Below are positions 16,522-24,724 of a stretch of 64,000 nucleotides of DNA, piece after piece. The stretch covers positions 1-64,000 of the forward strand of contig JAFGMO010000083.1 in NCBI GenBank assembly GCA_016927475.1, given 5' to 3'. The DNA is from Candidatus Aminicenantota bacterium. GTDB lineage: Bacteria > Acidobacteriota > Aminicenantia > Aminicenantales > Aminicenantaceae. The position numbers and the translations under genes were made by a program. Every line of letters begins with the position of its first letter. Position 1 is the first letter of the stretch. The notes below the pieces were generated by a model. That model saw only the letters and a list, made by a program, of their open reading frames with translations. It was not told where the DNA came from and ran no database searches.

Positions 16522-18021
16522 CTAATCCTGCGTTTTAGGGATGGTGAAAATAAAAGAGCTCCCCTCTTTTGGTTGGGATTCGACACGGATGGTCCCCCCC
16601 ATGTTTTCCAGGATTTTTTTTACAACGGCCAAGCCGATTCCCAGGTTTTCCTGAACGTCTCTCGCTTCCAGGGTTTGGAAGACCTTGAAAATCTTTTCAT
16701 GAAATTTGGGATCGATCCCGGGGCCGTTGTCTGTGATGCTGAACTCCCAGCTGTCTTTCTTCTCTTTGCAGTCTATTTCAATGGTACCTTCAGATTTATC
16801 CAAAAATTTCACCGCGTTCCCAATGAGATTCTGGAATATCTGCTCAATTCGGTTCCTGTTGATCCTAAGTGTGGGAAGAGGATTGACGATCTTTACATGA
16901 ATATGTGAGGGGATTTGAAGGTAAAGGAGGGTATCATCAACGAGTTCATTCATGTCGACATCTTCGTCTTCACCTATTCTTCTTCCTGCCCGTGAGTACT
17001 GCAGGATGCCGTTGAGCAGGTTATGCATGCGGGTGACACGGCTCATCATCATTTCCAACTGCTTTTTACCGTTTGTGTCGTACAGCTCTCCGTAGTCCTC
17101 GAAAAGCCAATTTGCCAGCTGGTTGATACCGCGCAGGGAAGACTTTAAATCATGAGAGACAAAATAGGCGAATTCCCTCAGGTCTTTGTTGGCCTGTTCC
17201 AGTTCCCTTAGGGTTTTTTTCTGCTGCCTCTCGTTGAGTTTGCGTTCCGTGATATCCCGGTATATGGCATAAACAGCCAGTTGGCTCGAGTTGACGGTTA
17301 TCGGGGCGGCAAGGAGGGAGACGTGAATCGGTTTGCCGTTTTTATGGTAACGGATCGTTTCAATAGAGCATTTTTTTCCTTGCGACACGGCTTTTGTGAC
17401 AGAGGATGCATCGGAGTGTTGTTTTTGAGGGGCCACGATATCATCCACATGACTTCCGGTGACCTCCTCTTTGGTATACCCGAAAAGGCGAAGGAATTCC
17501 GGATTGGCCCGGATAATCTTGCCGCTATTATCCGTCATGACAATGGCTTCCTGAGCGCTTTCAAAAAGCTGGTCGACTTTGGCCTTTTCCACTTGAAGAA
17601 GCATCTCAGATTTTTTGATGTTGCTGATGTCTCTATAGACACCGAACACACCTATCTGTCTGTTATCGACTATAATGGGAGAGGCAAGGAGGAAAACGTA
17701 GATGGGTTTGCCGGTTTTGTTGTAGCGGATGGTTTCAACGGCGAGCTTCTGGCCGCGGGCTACTTTCAGGGTAACGGCGGTAGCGTCCGCATGTTGTTTT
17801 TCGGGTGCGACGACATCATCTACATGGCGCCCCAGAACTTCTTCTTTGGTATAACCGAACAGGTTGAGAAACTCGTTGTTGACGCGGAGAAGAATCCCAT
17901 CGGTGTCAGAAAGTGCGATGGCTTCCGGGGCGTGCTCGAAAAGATGACCTTCGAAAGCCCTGTCTAGGTCTTTTCTTATACCCTTTTGATCAATAGTGGC
18001 AATAGACTTTTCTTTTGTCAT
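16522..18021 (-). CDS. Double-PAS sensor histidine kinase
   Basis: This 499-residue soluble kinase has two PAS domains (about 20-135 and 145-262), a HisKA phosphoacceptor region with FVSHDLKSSLRG and a C-terminal HATPase domain with N-box NLIGNAVKF, DNGPGID and GIGLAVVKK. The PAS domains are near duplicates: both carry FGYTKEEV, HVDD, VAP and KQH blocks in identical order, so they arose by a fairly recent internal duplication. No membrane segment or signal peptide is present, so the signal is cytoplasmic or an adaptor is needed. No response regulator is adjacent, making it an orphan kinase. It converges on the permease gene with a 50-bp gap. Confidence 0.92.
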   Translation of the reverse strand: MTKEKSIATIDQKGIRKDLDRAFEGHLFEHAPEAIALSDTDGILLRVNNEFLNLFGYTKEEVLGRHVDDVVAPEKQHADATAVTLKVARGQKLAVETIRYNKTGKPIYVFLLASPIIVDNRQIGVFGVYRDISNIKKSEMLLQVEKAKVDQLFESAQEAIVMTDNSGKIIRANPEFLRLFGYTKEEVTGSHVDDIVAPQKQHSDASSVTKAVSQGKKCSIETIRYHKNGKPIHVSLLAAPITVNSSQLAVYAIYRDITERKLNERQQKKTLRELEQANKDLREFAYFVSHDLKSSLRGINQLANWLFEDYGELYDTNGKKQLEMMMSRVTRMHNLLNGILQYSRAGRRIGEDEDVDMNELVDDTLLYLQIPSHIHVKIVNPLPTLRINRNRIEQIFQNLIGNAVKFLDKSEGTIEIDCKEKKDSWEFSITDNGPGIDPKFHEKIFKVFQTLEARDVQENLGIGLAVVKKILENMGGTIRVESQPKEGSSFIFTIPKTQD

Positions 18022-18279
18022 AGAAAAAACTTCTTTGCTTTTACAGGATAATGCTTTTTTGTATCTGTCTTCCTGTCCCTAAAAATCCCGGATAAAAGAG
18101 AAAACGCGGCCTCTCCCCGGTTTCTAATAAAACCGTCTCAAGAAAAGAAAGGTGGATACCTCATTTCTTAGATACGGCTACCTCCCTCCCTAAAAACTGG
18201 CTTCTTTGCCTTATTATCATAGGAAAAGATTTAAAAAATTTCAAGAAAAATCCTCAAAAAAATCAACATTTTTTGCCTA

Positions 18280-18307
18280 TTGATTAATATTATAATCAGC
18301 TTATAAT
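18280..18307 (+). promoter_or_regulatory. Candidate sigma-70 promoter
   Basis: TTGATT (18280-18285), a 16-bp spacer and TATAAT (18302-18307) lie just ahead of the secreted-protein gene at 18319. The remaining 18022-18279 gap is AT-rich, with no other element I can name. Confidence 0.45.
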
Positions 18308-18318
18308 ATGAACAGGGG

Positions 18319-19233
18319 ATGGAAAGCTTGACCAAACGAACCAGGCTGTTTTCTATAATACCTGTATTCATGTTTTTGTGCCTGATTCCGGCACGAGTTG
18401 TTACTCTTCAGGAAGGTGCTTCCTCTATAAACAAAGATGACGAGAGCCTCGAAACAATCCTAGAAAAATGTGCCGAATACAGCGATAAACTTATCCGTTC
18501 TTCCCTTGATTTCATTTGCCGCGAGGAGATCGAAGAGAAGATTTTTGACTACACCCGGCGCAAGGGAAAAGACCGCTGGATCGAGATGTATCATGAGAGC
18601 CAGTACAGTCGAAAATACCGGGGAATCAGCCTCATGGCCAAATCAGACAAGTATACATATATTTACGATTATCAGCTCGTCAAGAAGGGGAACAGTATCA
18701 AAGAAAGCCGGATCCTTCTCGAGGAAAACGGAGAAAAGAAAAACGAGAAGGATGCTTCCCTTAAAACCAAAAGGTTTTATTCCAAGCGGTCCGTTTTCGG
18801 TCCCATCGGGCTCTTGAGCCGAAAGGGCCAGGAACAATATGAATACGAGCTGAGTAAGAAAGATAAAGAAGTTGGGCGGGAAGCCTACCTTATCGAAGTC
18901 AGGCCAAAGTCAAAAGAAGATGGAAAGATTCATTCGTCTTTCGGAAAGGTTTGGGTTGACCGGGAAAACTTCAGCATCCTGAAGATCGAAGTCAAAGCGG
19001 AGTCCATACAGGGATATGACCAATTGAAAGACGCCGCTAAGCGGGAGCAGGTTATCCCTGAAATCATGGACATCCATTATTATGGAGTTGAAAAAAACGG
19101 TCTTCGTTTTCCCAGCAAAACGATTATCGAAGAAAATTACCGGGCTATGACCAAAGTGATTAAAAAATCCAGAACGGTCGTCGAGTATAAGGATTACCGG
19201 TTTTTCACCGTGGACGTCGATGTCAAATATTAA
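18319..19233 (+). CDS. Exported protein of unknown function beside a VWFA protein
   Basis: The 304-residue product has an N-terminal signal-like segment (basic KRTR, then a hydrophobic run to about residue 30). The mature part is rich in charged residues and beta strands; its closing two-thirds, with statements such as KVWVDRENFSILKIEV, resembles the LolA/LppX-like lipoprotein-sorting fold that reads out as antiparallel sheet, but I am not sure of the family. The start could be the TTG at 18328, which has a better-spaced AGGGG than the ATG at 18319 and gives a more compact signal peptide. It is followed at 48 bp by the VWFA-related gene, and the two are probably co-expressed. Confidence 0.6.
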   Translation: MESLTKRTRLFSIIPVFMFLCLIPARVVTLQEGASSINKDDESLETILEKCAEYSDKLIRSSLDFICREEIEEKIFDYTRRKGKDRWIEMYHESQYSRKYRGISLMAKSDKYTYIYDYQLVKKGNSIKESRILLEENGEKKNEKDASLKTKRFYSKRSVFGPIGLLSRKGQEQYEYELSKKDKEVGREAYLIEVRPKSKEDGKIHSSFGKVWVDRENFSILKIEVKAESIQGYDQLKDAAKREQVIPEIMDIHYYGVEKNGLRFPSKTIIEENYRAMTKVIKKSRTVVEYKDYRFFTVDVDVKY

Positions 19234-19236
19234 CCC

Positions 19237-19266
19237 GAATGATTCCTAAAAAAAAATGAATCATTC
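19237..19266 (+). promoter_or_regulatory. Inverted repeat ahead of the VWFA-protein ribosome site
   Basis: GAATGATTC (19237-19245) and GAATCATTC (19258-19266) form a perfect 9-bp inverted repeat around an A-rich loop. It sits directly upstream of the AGGAGGAG ribosome site, so it may tune translation of the downstream gene or act as a weak terminator. Confidence 0.35.
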
Positions 19267-19281
19267 AGGAGGAGAGAACTC

Positions 19282-21456
19282 ATGAGAAAAAAAATTCTCC
19301 TTGGGGGAGTTTTGTGTTTTTGCCTTTGTTTGGCAGGTCCCGGTCTTCAAGGTGTATTGGGACAAGAAGGCCAAACAAAGACTGAGCAGGAGAACCTGCA
19401 GCATGAAGTCAGGGTTACCCTGAAGTTGATCCAGGTATATGTGACTGATGAAAAGGGAAATCCGGTCACGGACCTCACTCCCGGGGATTTTGTCGTCAAT
19501 GATAACGGAACGCCGCAGAAAATCACGGATTTTGAAAGACACACACTTTCTCCCCCTCCCCAGGTGAAAGGTGAGGAAACCGAAGAAAAGGAAAAAGTCC
19601 CCGTCAAAAGGTTGGACAGGAAATTTTTTCTTTTCATCGATATGGAGGGAAACGGTGTGCGGGGTCTCAAAAAAGCCAAAGAAACAGCCCTTAACTTCAT
19701 GGATACTCAGATCAAGTCCGCCGACCAAGTTTCGGTTTTGTCCTACTCTCATGTTTCGGGCCTGGTCCTCCATTCTTATCTATCCAAAGATCATGATAAA
19801 ACCCGGAAGATCATCGAGGATCTGACGCTCATTCCGGGATTCGCTTACGGTGGATACCTGGTCGGAGAGGCAAGCTGGAGGCCGTCTACGGATGGGATCA
19901 CCATAATCGCAAAGAACATGGAGCAGAGCAATCCGCAGGATAACGCCGGTATGTTCGGTTATCGAAGTACCGTTGACCTGGCGGGAAAAATCGCTCAACC
20001 AACAGCTCCACCAGGGCGGCAGGAAACGACCGCACGTGTGGAAGAGAATCCTCTTGTACGCATGCAGCAAAGGGACGATGTATGGAATTCAATCCAGGGG
20101 GAACTGAAAAAAAGATCGGATGCCTCTTTTCAGCGTGTTTTTCTCAATAAATTTATGCGGGAAATGATCGAACTGGCCCGGGCCTTCCGCTACATCCCCG
20201 GCAACAAGAACATCCTTCTTTTTTCCGCTGGATTCACTGAGGAGCTTTTGCTCAAGGATCATGCCTTCCGCAAAAATTTCCAAGAAATGAGCCGGGAACT
20301 GGGAAACGCCAATGCCCCCGTTTACACGGTCAATACGGCCACTTCTCTTACTTCCCTGCAAGGGGAAGCCTCCAGAAGCGACCATTCCCTGGAATATCTG
20401 GCCGAGAACTCTGGGGGAAAATTTTTCGGAAACATCGATGATTATGAAAACGTCCTGGAAGAGATTCAGAAAGTCACCTCCAATTATTATGTCCTTGGTT
20501 ATTATGTCAACCTTGATTGGAGCGGTTCTTATCATCATCTTGATGTTCGTGTGAAGCGTGAGGGGGTCAAGGTTTATGCCCAGGGAGGGTATTTCAATCC
20601 CAAACCTTATGCGGAATTCACGGATTTTGAAAAGAGGCTCCATCTTATTGACCTAGCCCTTAGTGAAGAGCCTCAATTCCAGATTCCGCAAACCTTTTCC
20701 CTGACGGCTATCCCGTATCCCCAGGGAGACAGAAATGTTTTGCTGCTGGCCGAAGCGGACAGGGGGAAGCTGGAGCAGGTTTTGTTTCACGGATCGGAAG
20801 TGTATACGCTTGTTTTCGATGGGCTTGACAATCTTGTCTATTCGACACGGGGAGAAGCCAAGCTGCCTAATCTTCCGGATAGTCGATTCCGTTTCGGAAT
20901 ATTCGTTCCTCTCAATCCCGGTCTTTACAAATGCCGGATCATTTTCAGAAACAAGACGACGGGCGCAGCAGCCGTAGCCGGTTGCTCGGTAGCTCTTCCC
21001 TCAACCGAAGGGGCCAAGCTGACGCTTTTTGCTCCCCTGCTTTTTGTTCCCGGCCAGCGGGGGAAATTCCTGGATATTCCTTCGGAGAAAAAAGGTGTCG
21101 GGATTTTCGGACTCGAAAATATCCTTCCGGAAATGTTTTCCGAATACGTGCCTGTTGTTGAGGGTGTGAAACGGGGAACGGAGAAGGTTTATGCCTTGGT
21201 CAGGATATCAATTGGTGATATTCCCGATCCGGAAATAGATTTATCCGCTTACCTGGCCGATATGGATGCGGGGATGAGGCTGGCGGTTGATGCCGTTGTT
21301 CTAGGAGCCGTTCCAGAGAACGAACATACGGATATCCTTTTAGTGGAAATTTCCTGTCCGGAACTGGCTCCCGGAAAATATGATATTATTCTCAAGGCTG
21401 AGGAAAACTCCACCAAGACAGCTTCGGAAGCCCAATCGGCCCTTTTTGTGAAATAA
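19282..21456 (+). CDS. VWFA-related domain protein of the Acidobacteria type
   Basis: The 724-residue exported protein has a signal peptide (basic MRKK then a hydrophobic core to about residue 28). Next comes an Ig-like segment with the family signature DFVVNDNGTPQKI, and then a von Willebrand A fold from about residue 112 (FLFIDMEGNG) to about 415 (NYYVLGYYV). The metal site is degenerate: the expected DxSxS is D-M-E-G-N. The last 300 residues are beta-rich and unassigned. Proteins of this group are very common in Acidobacteriota and relatives, and are thought to act in adhesion or protein interaction at the envelope. A strong AGGAGGAG site precedes the ATG. Confidence 0.82.
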   Translation: MRKKILLGGVLCFCLCLAGPGLQGVLGQEGQTKTEQENLQHEVRVTLKLIQVYVTDEKGNPVTDLTPGDFVVNDNGTPQKITDFERHTLSPPPQVKGEETEEKEKVPVKRLDRKFFLFIDMEGNGVRGLKKAKETALNFMDTQIKSADQVSVLSYSHVSGLVLHSYLSKDHDKTRKIIEDLTLIPGFAYGGYLVGEASWRPSTDGITIIAKNMEQSNPQDNAGMFGYRSTVDLAGKIAQPTAPPGRQETTARVEENPLVRMQQRDDVWNSIQGELKKRSDASFQRVFLNKFMREMIELARAFRYIPGNKNILLFSAGFTEELLLKDHAFRKNFQEMSRELGNANAPVYTVNTATSLTSLQGEASRSDHSLEYLAENSGGKFFGNIDDYENVLEEIQKVTSNYYVLGYYVNLDWSGSYHHLDVRVKREGVKVYAQGGYFNPKPYAEFTDFEKRLHLIDLALSEEPQFQIPQTFSLTAIPYPQGDRNVLLLAEADRGKLEQVLFHGSEVYTLVFDGLDNLVYSTRGEAKLPNLPDSRFRFGIFVPLNPGLYKCRIIFRNKTTGAAAVAGCSVALPSTEGAKLTLFAPLLFVPGQRGKFLDIPSEKKGVGIFGLENILPEMFSEYVPVVEGVKRGTEKVYALVRISIGDIPDPEIDLSAYLADMDAGMRLAVDAVVLGAVPENEHTDILLVEISCPELAPGKYDIILKAEENSTKTASEAQSALFVK

Positions 21457-21480
21457 AAGAAACCTTACGCTCATTACCCA

Positions 21481-21509
21481 TTGCCCGCTGACGGCTGCCG
21501 CGCTACAAT
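21481..21509 (+). promoter_or_regulatory. mutM promoter, near-leaderless
   Basis: TTGCCC (21481-21486), an exact 17-bp spacer and TACAAT (21504-21509) form a good sigma-70 promoter. The mutM ATG begins at 21516, six bases after the -10 element, where transcription would start, so the message would have little or no leader. Confidence 0.65.
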
Positions 21510-21515
21510 CATTTT

Positions 21516-22355
21516 ATGCCCGAGCTGCCCGAAGTGGAAACCATCGTCCGCGGTCTGCGGCGCCGCATTATAGGGCGGACCATCTCCTCCTGCCGGGTGA
21601 TCGAAACCCGCATTTTAAGAAAAACCGGGATTCATAACCTGGAAAAACTTACAGGGTGTAAGGTGACCGCCGTAGAACGTAGGGGCAAGCTGATTCTTGT
21701 CCATCTTTCCGGCGGACTATCGCTTGTTTTTCACCTCAAGATGACGGGCCAAATGTTGTTGGCCCTTCCACAAGAACCCCGGGATAAGCACACGCACTTT
21801 CTTATCAATTTTCGAATGATGGATGCTGAGCTGAGGTTCCGGGATGTGCGGAAATTCGGTTTTATTTGCTGTCTTGAAACTTCAAAGATTTTTACTGAAG
21901 AGCCGCTTAAAAACCTGGGGCCGGAACCTTTGGACCTCGAATATGGCGCTTTTAGTGAACTTTTTGTCGGAAGGAAGGGGAGACTCAAATCCCTTCTCCT
22001 CAACCAGGCATTTCTGGCCGGAATCGGGAATATTTATGCCGATGAAATACTTTTTCAGGCAGGACTTAATCCACTTTCTCCGGGATCTTCCTTGTCGGAG
22101 AAGGAAATATTCCGCTTGTGGCAGGCTATGCGGACCGTGCTGCATGAGGCCATCAAAAAGAAAGGTTCGTCTCTTAGGGATTACAGGGATGCTGAAGGAA
22201 GGAAGGGAAATTTTCAGCATTTACACAAGGTATACGGCCGGGAGTCCCTTCCCTGTCCCGGTTGTGGGACTCACATTCAACGGATTAGAATCGGAGGACG
22301 GAGCAGTTTTTTCTGCCCTCAATGCCAAAGAAGGATTTCCCGGAGCTCTTCATAA
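21516..22355 (+). CDS. mutM: Formamidopyrimidine-DNA glycosylase
   Basis: The 279-residue base-excision enzyme removes oxidised purines such as 8-oxoguanine and nicks the abasic site. It starts MPELPEVE, giving the catalytic Pro2 amine and Glu3; the conserved lysine lies in RRGKLILVHL near residue 58. The helix-two-turn-helix region has NQAFLAGIGNIYADE, and the C-terminus has the Fpg zinc finger (CPGCG...CPQCQ). All hallmarks and the usual length are present. It has its own promoter and seems leaderless. It precedes an oxygen-defence cluster, fitting a role in oxidative stress. Confidence 0.95.
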   Translation: MPELPEVETIVRGLRRRIIGRTISSCRVIETRILRKTGIHNLEKLTGCKVTAVERRGKLILVHLSGGLSLVFHLKMTGQMLLALPQEPRDKHTHFLINFRMMDAELRFRDVRKFGFICCLETSKIFTEEPLKNLGPEPLDLEYGAFSELFVGRKGRLKSLLLNQAFLAGIGNIYADEILFQAGLNPLSPGSSLSEKEIFRLWQAMRTVLHEAIKKKGSSLRDYRDAEGRKGNFQHLHKVYGRESLPCPGCGTHIQRIRIGGRSSFFCPQCQRRISRSSS

Positions 22356-22380
22356 TCCAGATTCGTGCGATGGCCGGTTC

Positions 22381-22409
22381 TTGTGAAAGGTCAATGGTTC
22401 CTTTATAAT
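22381..22409 (+). promoter_or_regulatory. Promoter of the oxygen-defence cluster
   Basis: TTGTGA (22381-22386), a 17-bp spacer and TATAAT (22404-22409) make a strong sigma-70 promoter 44 bp before the small desulforedoxin-like gene. Confidence 0.65.
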
Positions 22410-22453
22410 AGAAAACCTCTGGAATTTTTCCGGATTAAAGGAGGTGTTTTCGT

Positions 22454-22579
22454 ATGGCTCAAGAAGGAAAAACATACGTTTGTAAAGTCTGCGGGCAGGA
22501 AGTCAAAGTCACGAAGGAAGGTGTGGGCACGCTCGTTTGCTGTAATCAGCCTATGGAATTGAAGGAAGAAAAAAAATAG
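22454..22579 (+). CDS. Desulforedoxin-like small iron protein
   Basis: A 41-residue protein starts at an ATG eight bases after a strong AAAGGAGGTG site. It has the C-x2-C ... C-C pattern of desulforedoxin and the N-domain of desulfoferrodoxin (CKVCG near residue 10, CCNQPM near residue 29), which binds one Fe(S-Cys)4. The length is near that of desulforedoxin (36 residues). It sits 13 bp before the ferritin-like gene in what looks like a superoxide/peroxide defence operon. Related cysteine spacing is found in the C-terminal domain of the protein at 29862-30188. Confidence 0.85.
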   Translation: MAQEGKTYVCKVCGQEVKVTKEGVGTLVCCNQPMELKEEKK

Positions 22580-22592
22580 GAGTACGATAGCG

Positions 22593-23054
22593 ATGAAAGA
22601 AATTATTTTCAAGGATTTCGATGCTGTTGTTCAGTTTGCCATCGGAAGGGAGGAAAAAGCTATTCAGGCTTATGGAAAGCTGATGAATGTGGCCCGGACC
22701 CCGGGAATAAAAAAGCTGCTGCAGGAACTTCAAGACGAAGAGAAAAACCATAAAAAACTTCTTCAAGATTTGGGAGAGAAAAAGTTCGATCCGGGAGATA
22801 TCCAGGAAGTTGCCGATATGAAAATCACCGACTACGTGGAAGATGTTGAACCCGGAGAGGATATGAATTTTCAGGAGCTTTTGATTTTCGCTGCGAAAAA
22901 AGAGCAGAAAGCGGTTGAATTATACTCCGGATTAGCCGAAAGAGTAAAATCCGAGGAATTAATAAAAACGTTCAACTTTCTGGTGCAGCAGGAGAAAACC
23001 CACAAACTCAAGCTGGAAGAGGAGTATGAGAAGCATGTACTGGAAGGCTACTAG
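22593..23054 (+). CDS. Ferritin-like/rubrerythrin-type diiron protein without rubredoxin domain
   Basis: The 153-residue four-helix protein has two duplicated helical hairpins, with diiron-ligand patterns GREEKAIQAYGKL, QDEEKNHKK, AKKEQKAVELY and QQEKTHKL. These correspond to the ExxY/ExxH pairs of rubrerythrin. The rubredoxin-like centre of full rubrerythrin is missing; a separate rubredoxin is encoded 287 bp downstream and could supply electrons. Likely role is peroxide reduction or iron handling in the cytoplasm. Its stop codon touches the left arm of an inverted-repeat element (23054-23320). Confidence 0.88.
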   Translation: MKEIIFKDFDAVVQFAIGREEKAIQAYGKLMNVARTPGIKKLLQELQDEEKNHKKLLQDLGEKKFDPGDIQEVADMKITDYVEDVEPGEDMNFQELLIFAAKKEQKAVELYSGLAERVKSEELIKTFNFLVQQEKTHKLKLEEEYEKHVLEGY

Positions 23055-23320
23055 GTTGGGTTTGTTCATAAAAAATGCCGACACAAATAAAAAATGTTGA
23101 TGTTTCAATGTTACTTGCCAAAAATGGTGCTATAGAATTGAATAACAAGCGGGCCGGCGGATGATGGTTGTTTTGGATTCAATATCGGCATTTTTTACCC
23201 TGCGGGCGCACCGAGTATCACCGCATCTGCTTCGTTGCGGCGCACTCGCGGTGCCGAGCACAGCTTCGTACGCCGATGCCTTGCATCTACGGCAATATCG
23301 ATTCGTGAACAAATCCAACC
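23054..23320. repeat. 267-bp MITE-like element bounded by 15-bp inverted repeats
   Basis: The stretch between the ferritin-like and rubredoxin genes is framed by inverted repeats: GGTTGGGTTTGTTCA at 23054-23068 and TGAACAAATCCAACC at 23306-23320 match at 14 of 15 positions. Inside, AAAAAATGCCGA (23070-23081) pairs exactly with TCGGCATTTTTT (23185-23196). The right half (about 23197-23300) is markedly more GC-rich than its surroundings. There is no coding capacity I can support. This is the structure of a small non-autonomous element or a large structured leader; no second copy is in the window. Confidence 0.45.
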
Positions 23321-23341
23321 ATTATCTAATAGGAGAAAAAA

Positions 23342-23503
23342 ATGGAAAAATGGGAATGTACAGCCTGTGGTTATATTTATGACCCGGAAATTGGTGATCC
23401 TGAAAACGGGATCGAACCGGGCACGCCCTTTGAAGATCTGCCTGAAAACTGGGTTTGTCCCCAGTGCGGCGTCGGAAAAGAATTTTTTCAGAAACAAACC
23501 TGA
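23342..23503 (+). CDS. Rubredoxin
   Basis: This is a 53-residue rubredoxin, standard length, with the two Fe-binding knuckles CTACG (Cys6/Cys9) and CPQCG (Cys39/Cys42), aromatic Trp4 and the [12 protein letters not shown] loop. It is a one-electron carrier. The ribosome site is AGGAG before the ATG. The gene for its probable reductase follows at 18 bp, and rubrerythrin-like acceptors are encoded upstream (22593) and elsewhere (35851), so it likely carries NADH-derived electrons to peroxide- or superoxide-reducing proteins. Confidence 0.95.
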   Translation: MEKWECTACGYIYDPEIGDPENGIEPGTPFEDLPENWVCPQCGVGKEFFQKQT

Positions 23504-23521
23504 TAAAAAGGGGATTTGTTT

Positions 23522-24724
23522 ATGCGTGTTGTTATTGCCGGTAATGGTCTGGCGGGGATTATCACTGCCAAAACGATAAGGGAACAAAATCCGGATGTCT
23601 CCATCGAAATTTTTGCTGATGAGAAATATCATTATTATCCCCGGCCGAACCTCATAGAGTATGTTGCCGGGAACATTTCCTATGCGCGCCTCTTTGCTTT
23701 TAAAGAAGACTGGTACCGAGAAAAGAATATTAACGTACATCTAAACGTTCCCATTAAGGGGATCGCTGCGGATAAGAACAAGGTTTATCCGGCTTCTGGT
23801 AAAGAAGAACCGTTTGACGCTCTTTTGCTGGCCACGGGAGCCCATTGTTTCCTGCCCCCTTTTAAAGGAGCGGATAAAAAGGGGCTTTTTACTCTGCGTA
23901 CCCTGGAAGATGCTGAAAAGCTCATCGCCTATGCCAAGGAACATACGAAAGTTGTGATTGTCGGCGGAGGATTGCTGGGATTGGAGATTGCCCGTGCCCT
24001 TAAAACACGAGGGGCCGAAGTCCGTGTTGTTGAATATTTTTCTCACCTGCTGCCCCGCCAGCTTGATGAGCCGGCCGCATCTCTTCTTGAAGATCTGATA
24101 GAGGAAATGGGCATTAAAGTCCATCTCGGCAAAAGTACGGAAGAAATCCTGGGCCGGGAGAGTGTTTCCGGCTTGAGATTCAAGGACGGCTCCCGCTTTG
24201 AAGCGGAAACGGTGATTGTTGCCGCCGGCATTCGTTCGAATATCGCCCTCCCGCGTGAAGCGGGAATCGAGGTGGATAAAGGTATTGTCGTGGATGATTT
24301 TCTTCAAACCAACCGGTCCCGGATTTATGCTGCCGGAGACATCGCCCAGCATAAGGGACGGCTTTACGGAATCATCCCCGCTACCTTCGAACAGGCCCGG
24401 ATTGCCGCCGTAAATATCCTGGGGGGGAAAACAAAATACGATAAGACCGTTCCTTCGAACACGCTCAAGGTTGTCGGTCTCGATGTGACATCCATCGGCC
24501 TGGTATCTCCCGAAGAGCCCGGTTACGAAGAGTTCAGGAAAACAGACAGGGAAAAAGGCATCTACAAAAAAATCGTCATCCGGGACGATATTGTCGCGGG
24601 AGCCATTTGGATCGGCACTAAAAAAGGAGTTGCCGAGATCAGCCGCTGCATCACGCAGAAGATTAAAGTGAAAAAAAACAAAGAATCCCTTTTGGAAGAA
24701 GATTTCGATTTTTCAACATTATGA
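23522..24724 (+). CDS. NADH:rubredoxin oxidoreductase-like flavoprotein
   Basis: This is a 400-residue FAD-dependent pyridine nucleotide oxidoreductase. The FAD-binding GNGLAG lies at the N-terminus, NAD-binding VIVGGGLLGLE is at about residue 150, LLATGA lies between, and the second FAD motif IYAAGDIAQ is at about residue 275. There is no redox-active CxxxxC disulfide, which fits the rubredoxin reductase/nitrite reductase large-subunit-like group. The ATG at 23522 is preferred for its AAGGGGA site eight bases upstream. It directly follows rubredoxin and overlaps the porin start by four bases (ATGA). Confidence 0.9.
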   Translation: MRVVIAGNGLAGIITAKTIREQNPDVSIEIFADEKYHYYPRPNLIEYVAGNISYARLFAFKEDWYREKNINVHLNVPIKGIAADKNKVYPASGKEEPFDALLLATGAHCFLPPFKGADKKGLFTLRTLEDAEKLIAYAKEHTKVVIVGGGLLGLEIARALKTRGAEVRVVEYFSHLLPRQLDEPAASLLEDLIEEMGIKVHLGKSTEEILGRESVSGLRFKDGSRFEAETVIVAAGIRSNIALPREAGIEVDKGIVVDDFLQTNRSRIYAAGDIAQHKGRLYGIIPATFEQARIAAVNILGGKTKYDKTVPSNTLKVVGLDVTSIGLVSPEEPGYEEFRKTDREKGIYKKIVIRDDIVAGAIWIGTKKGVAEISRCITQKIKVKKNKESLLEEDFDFSTL

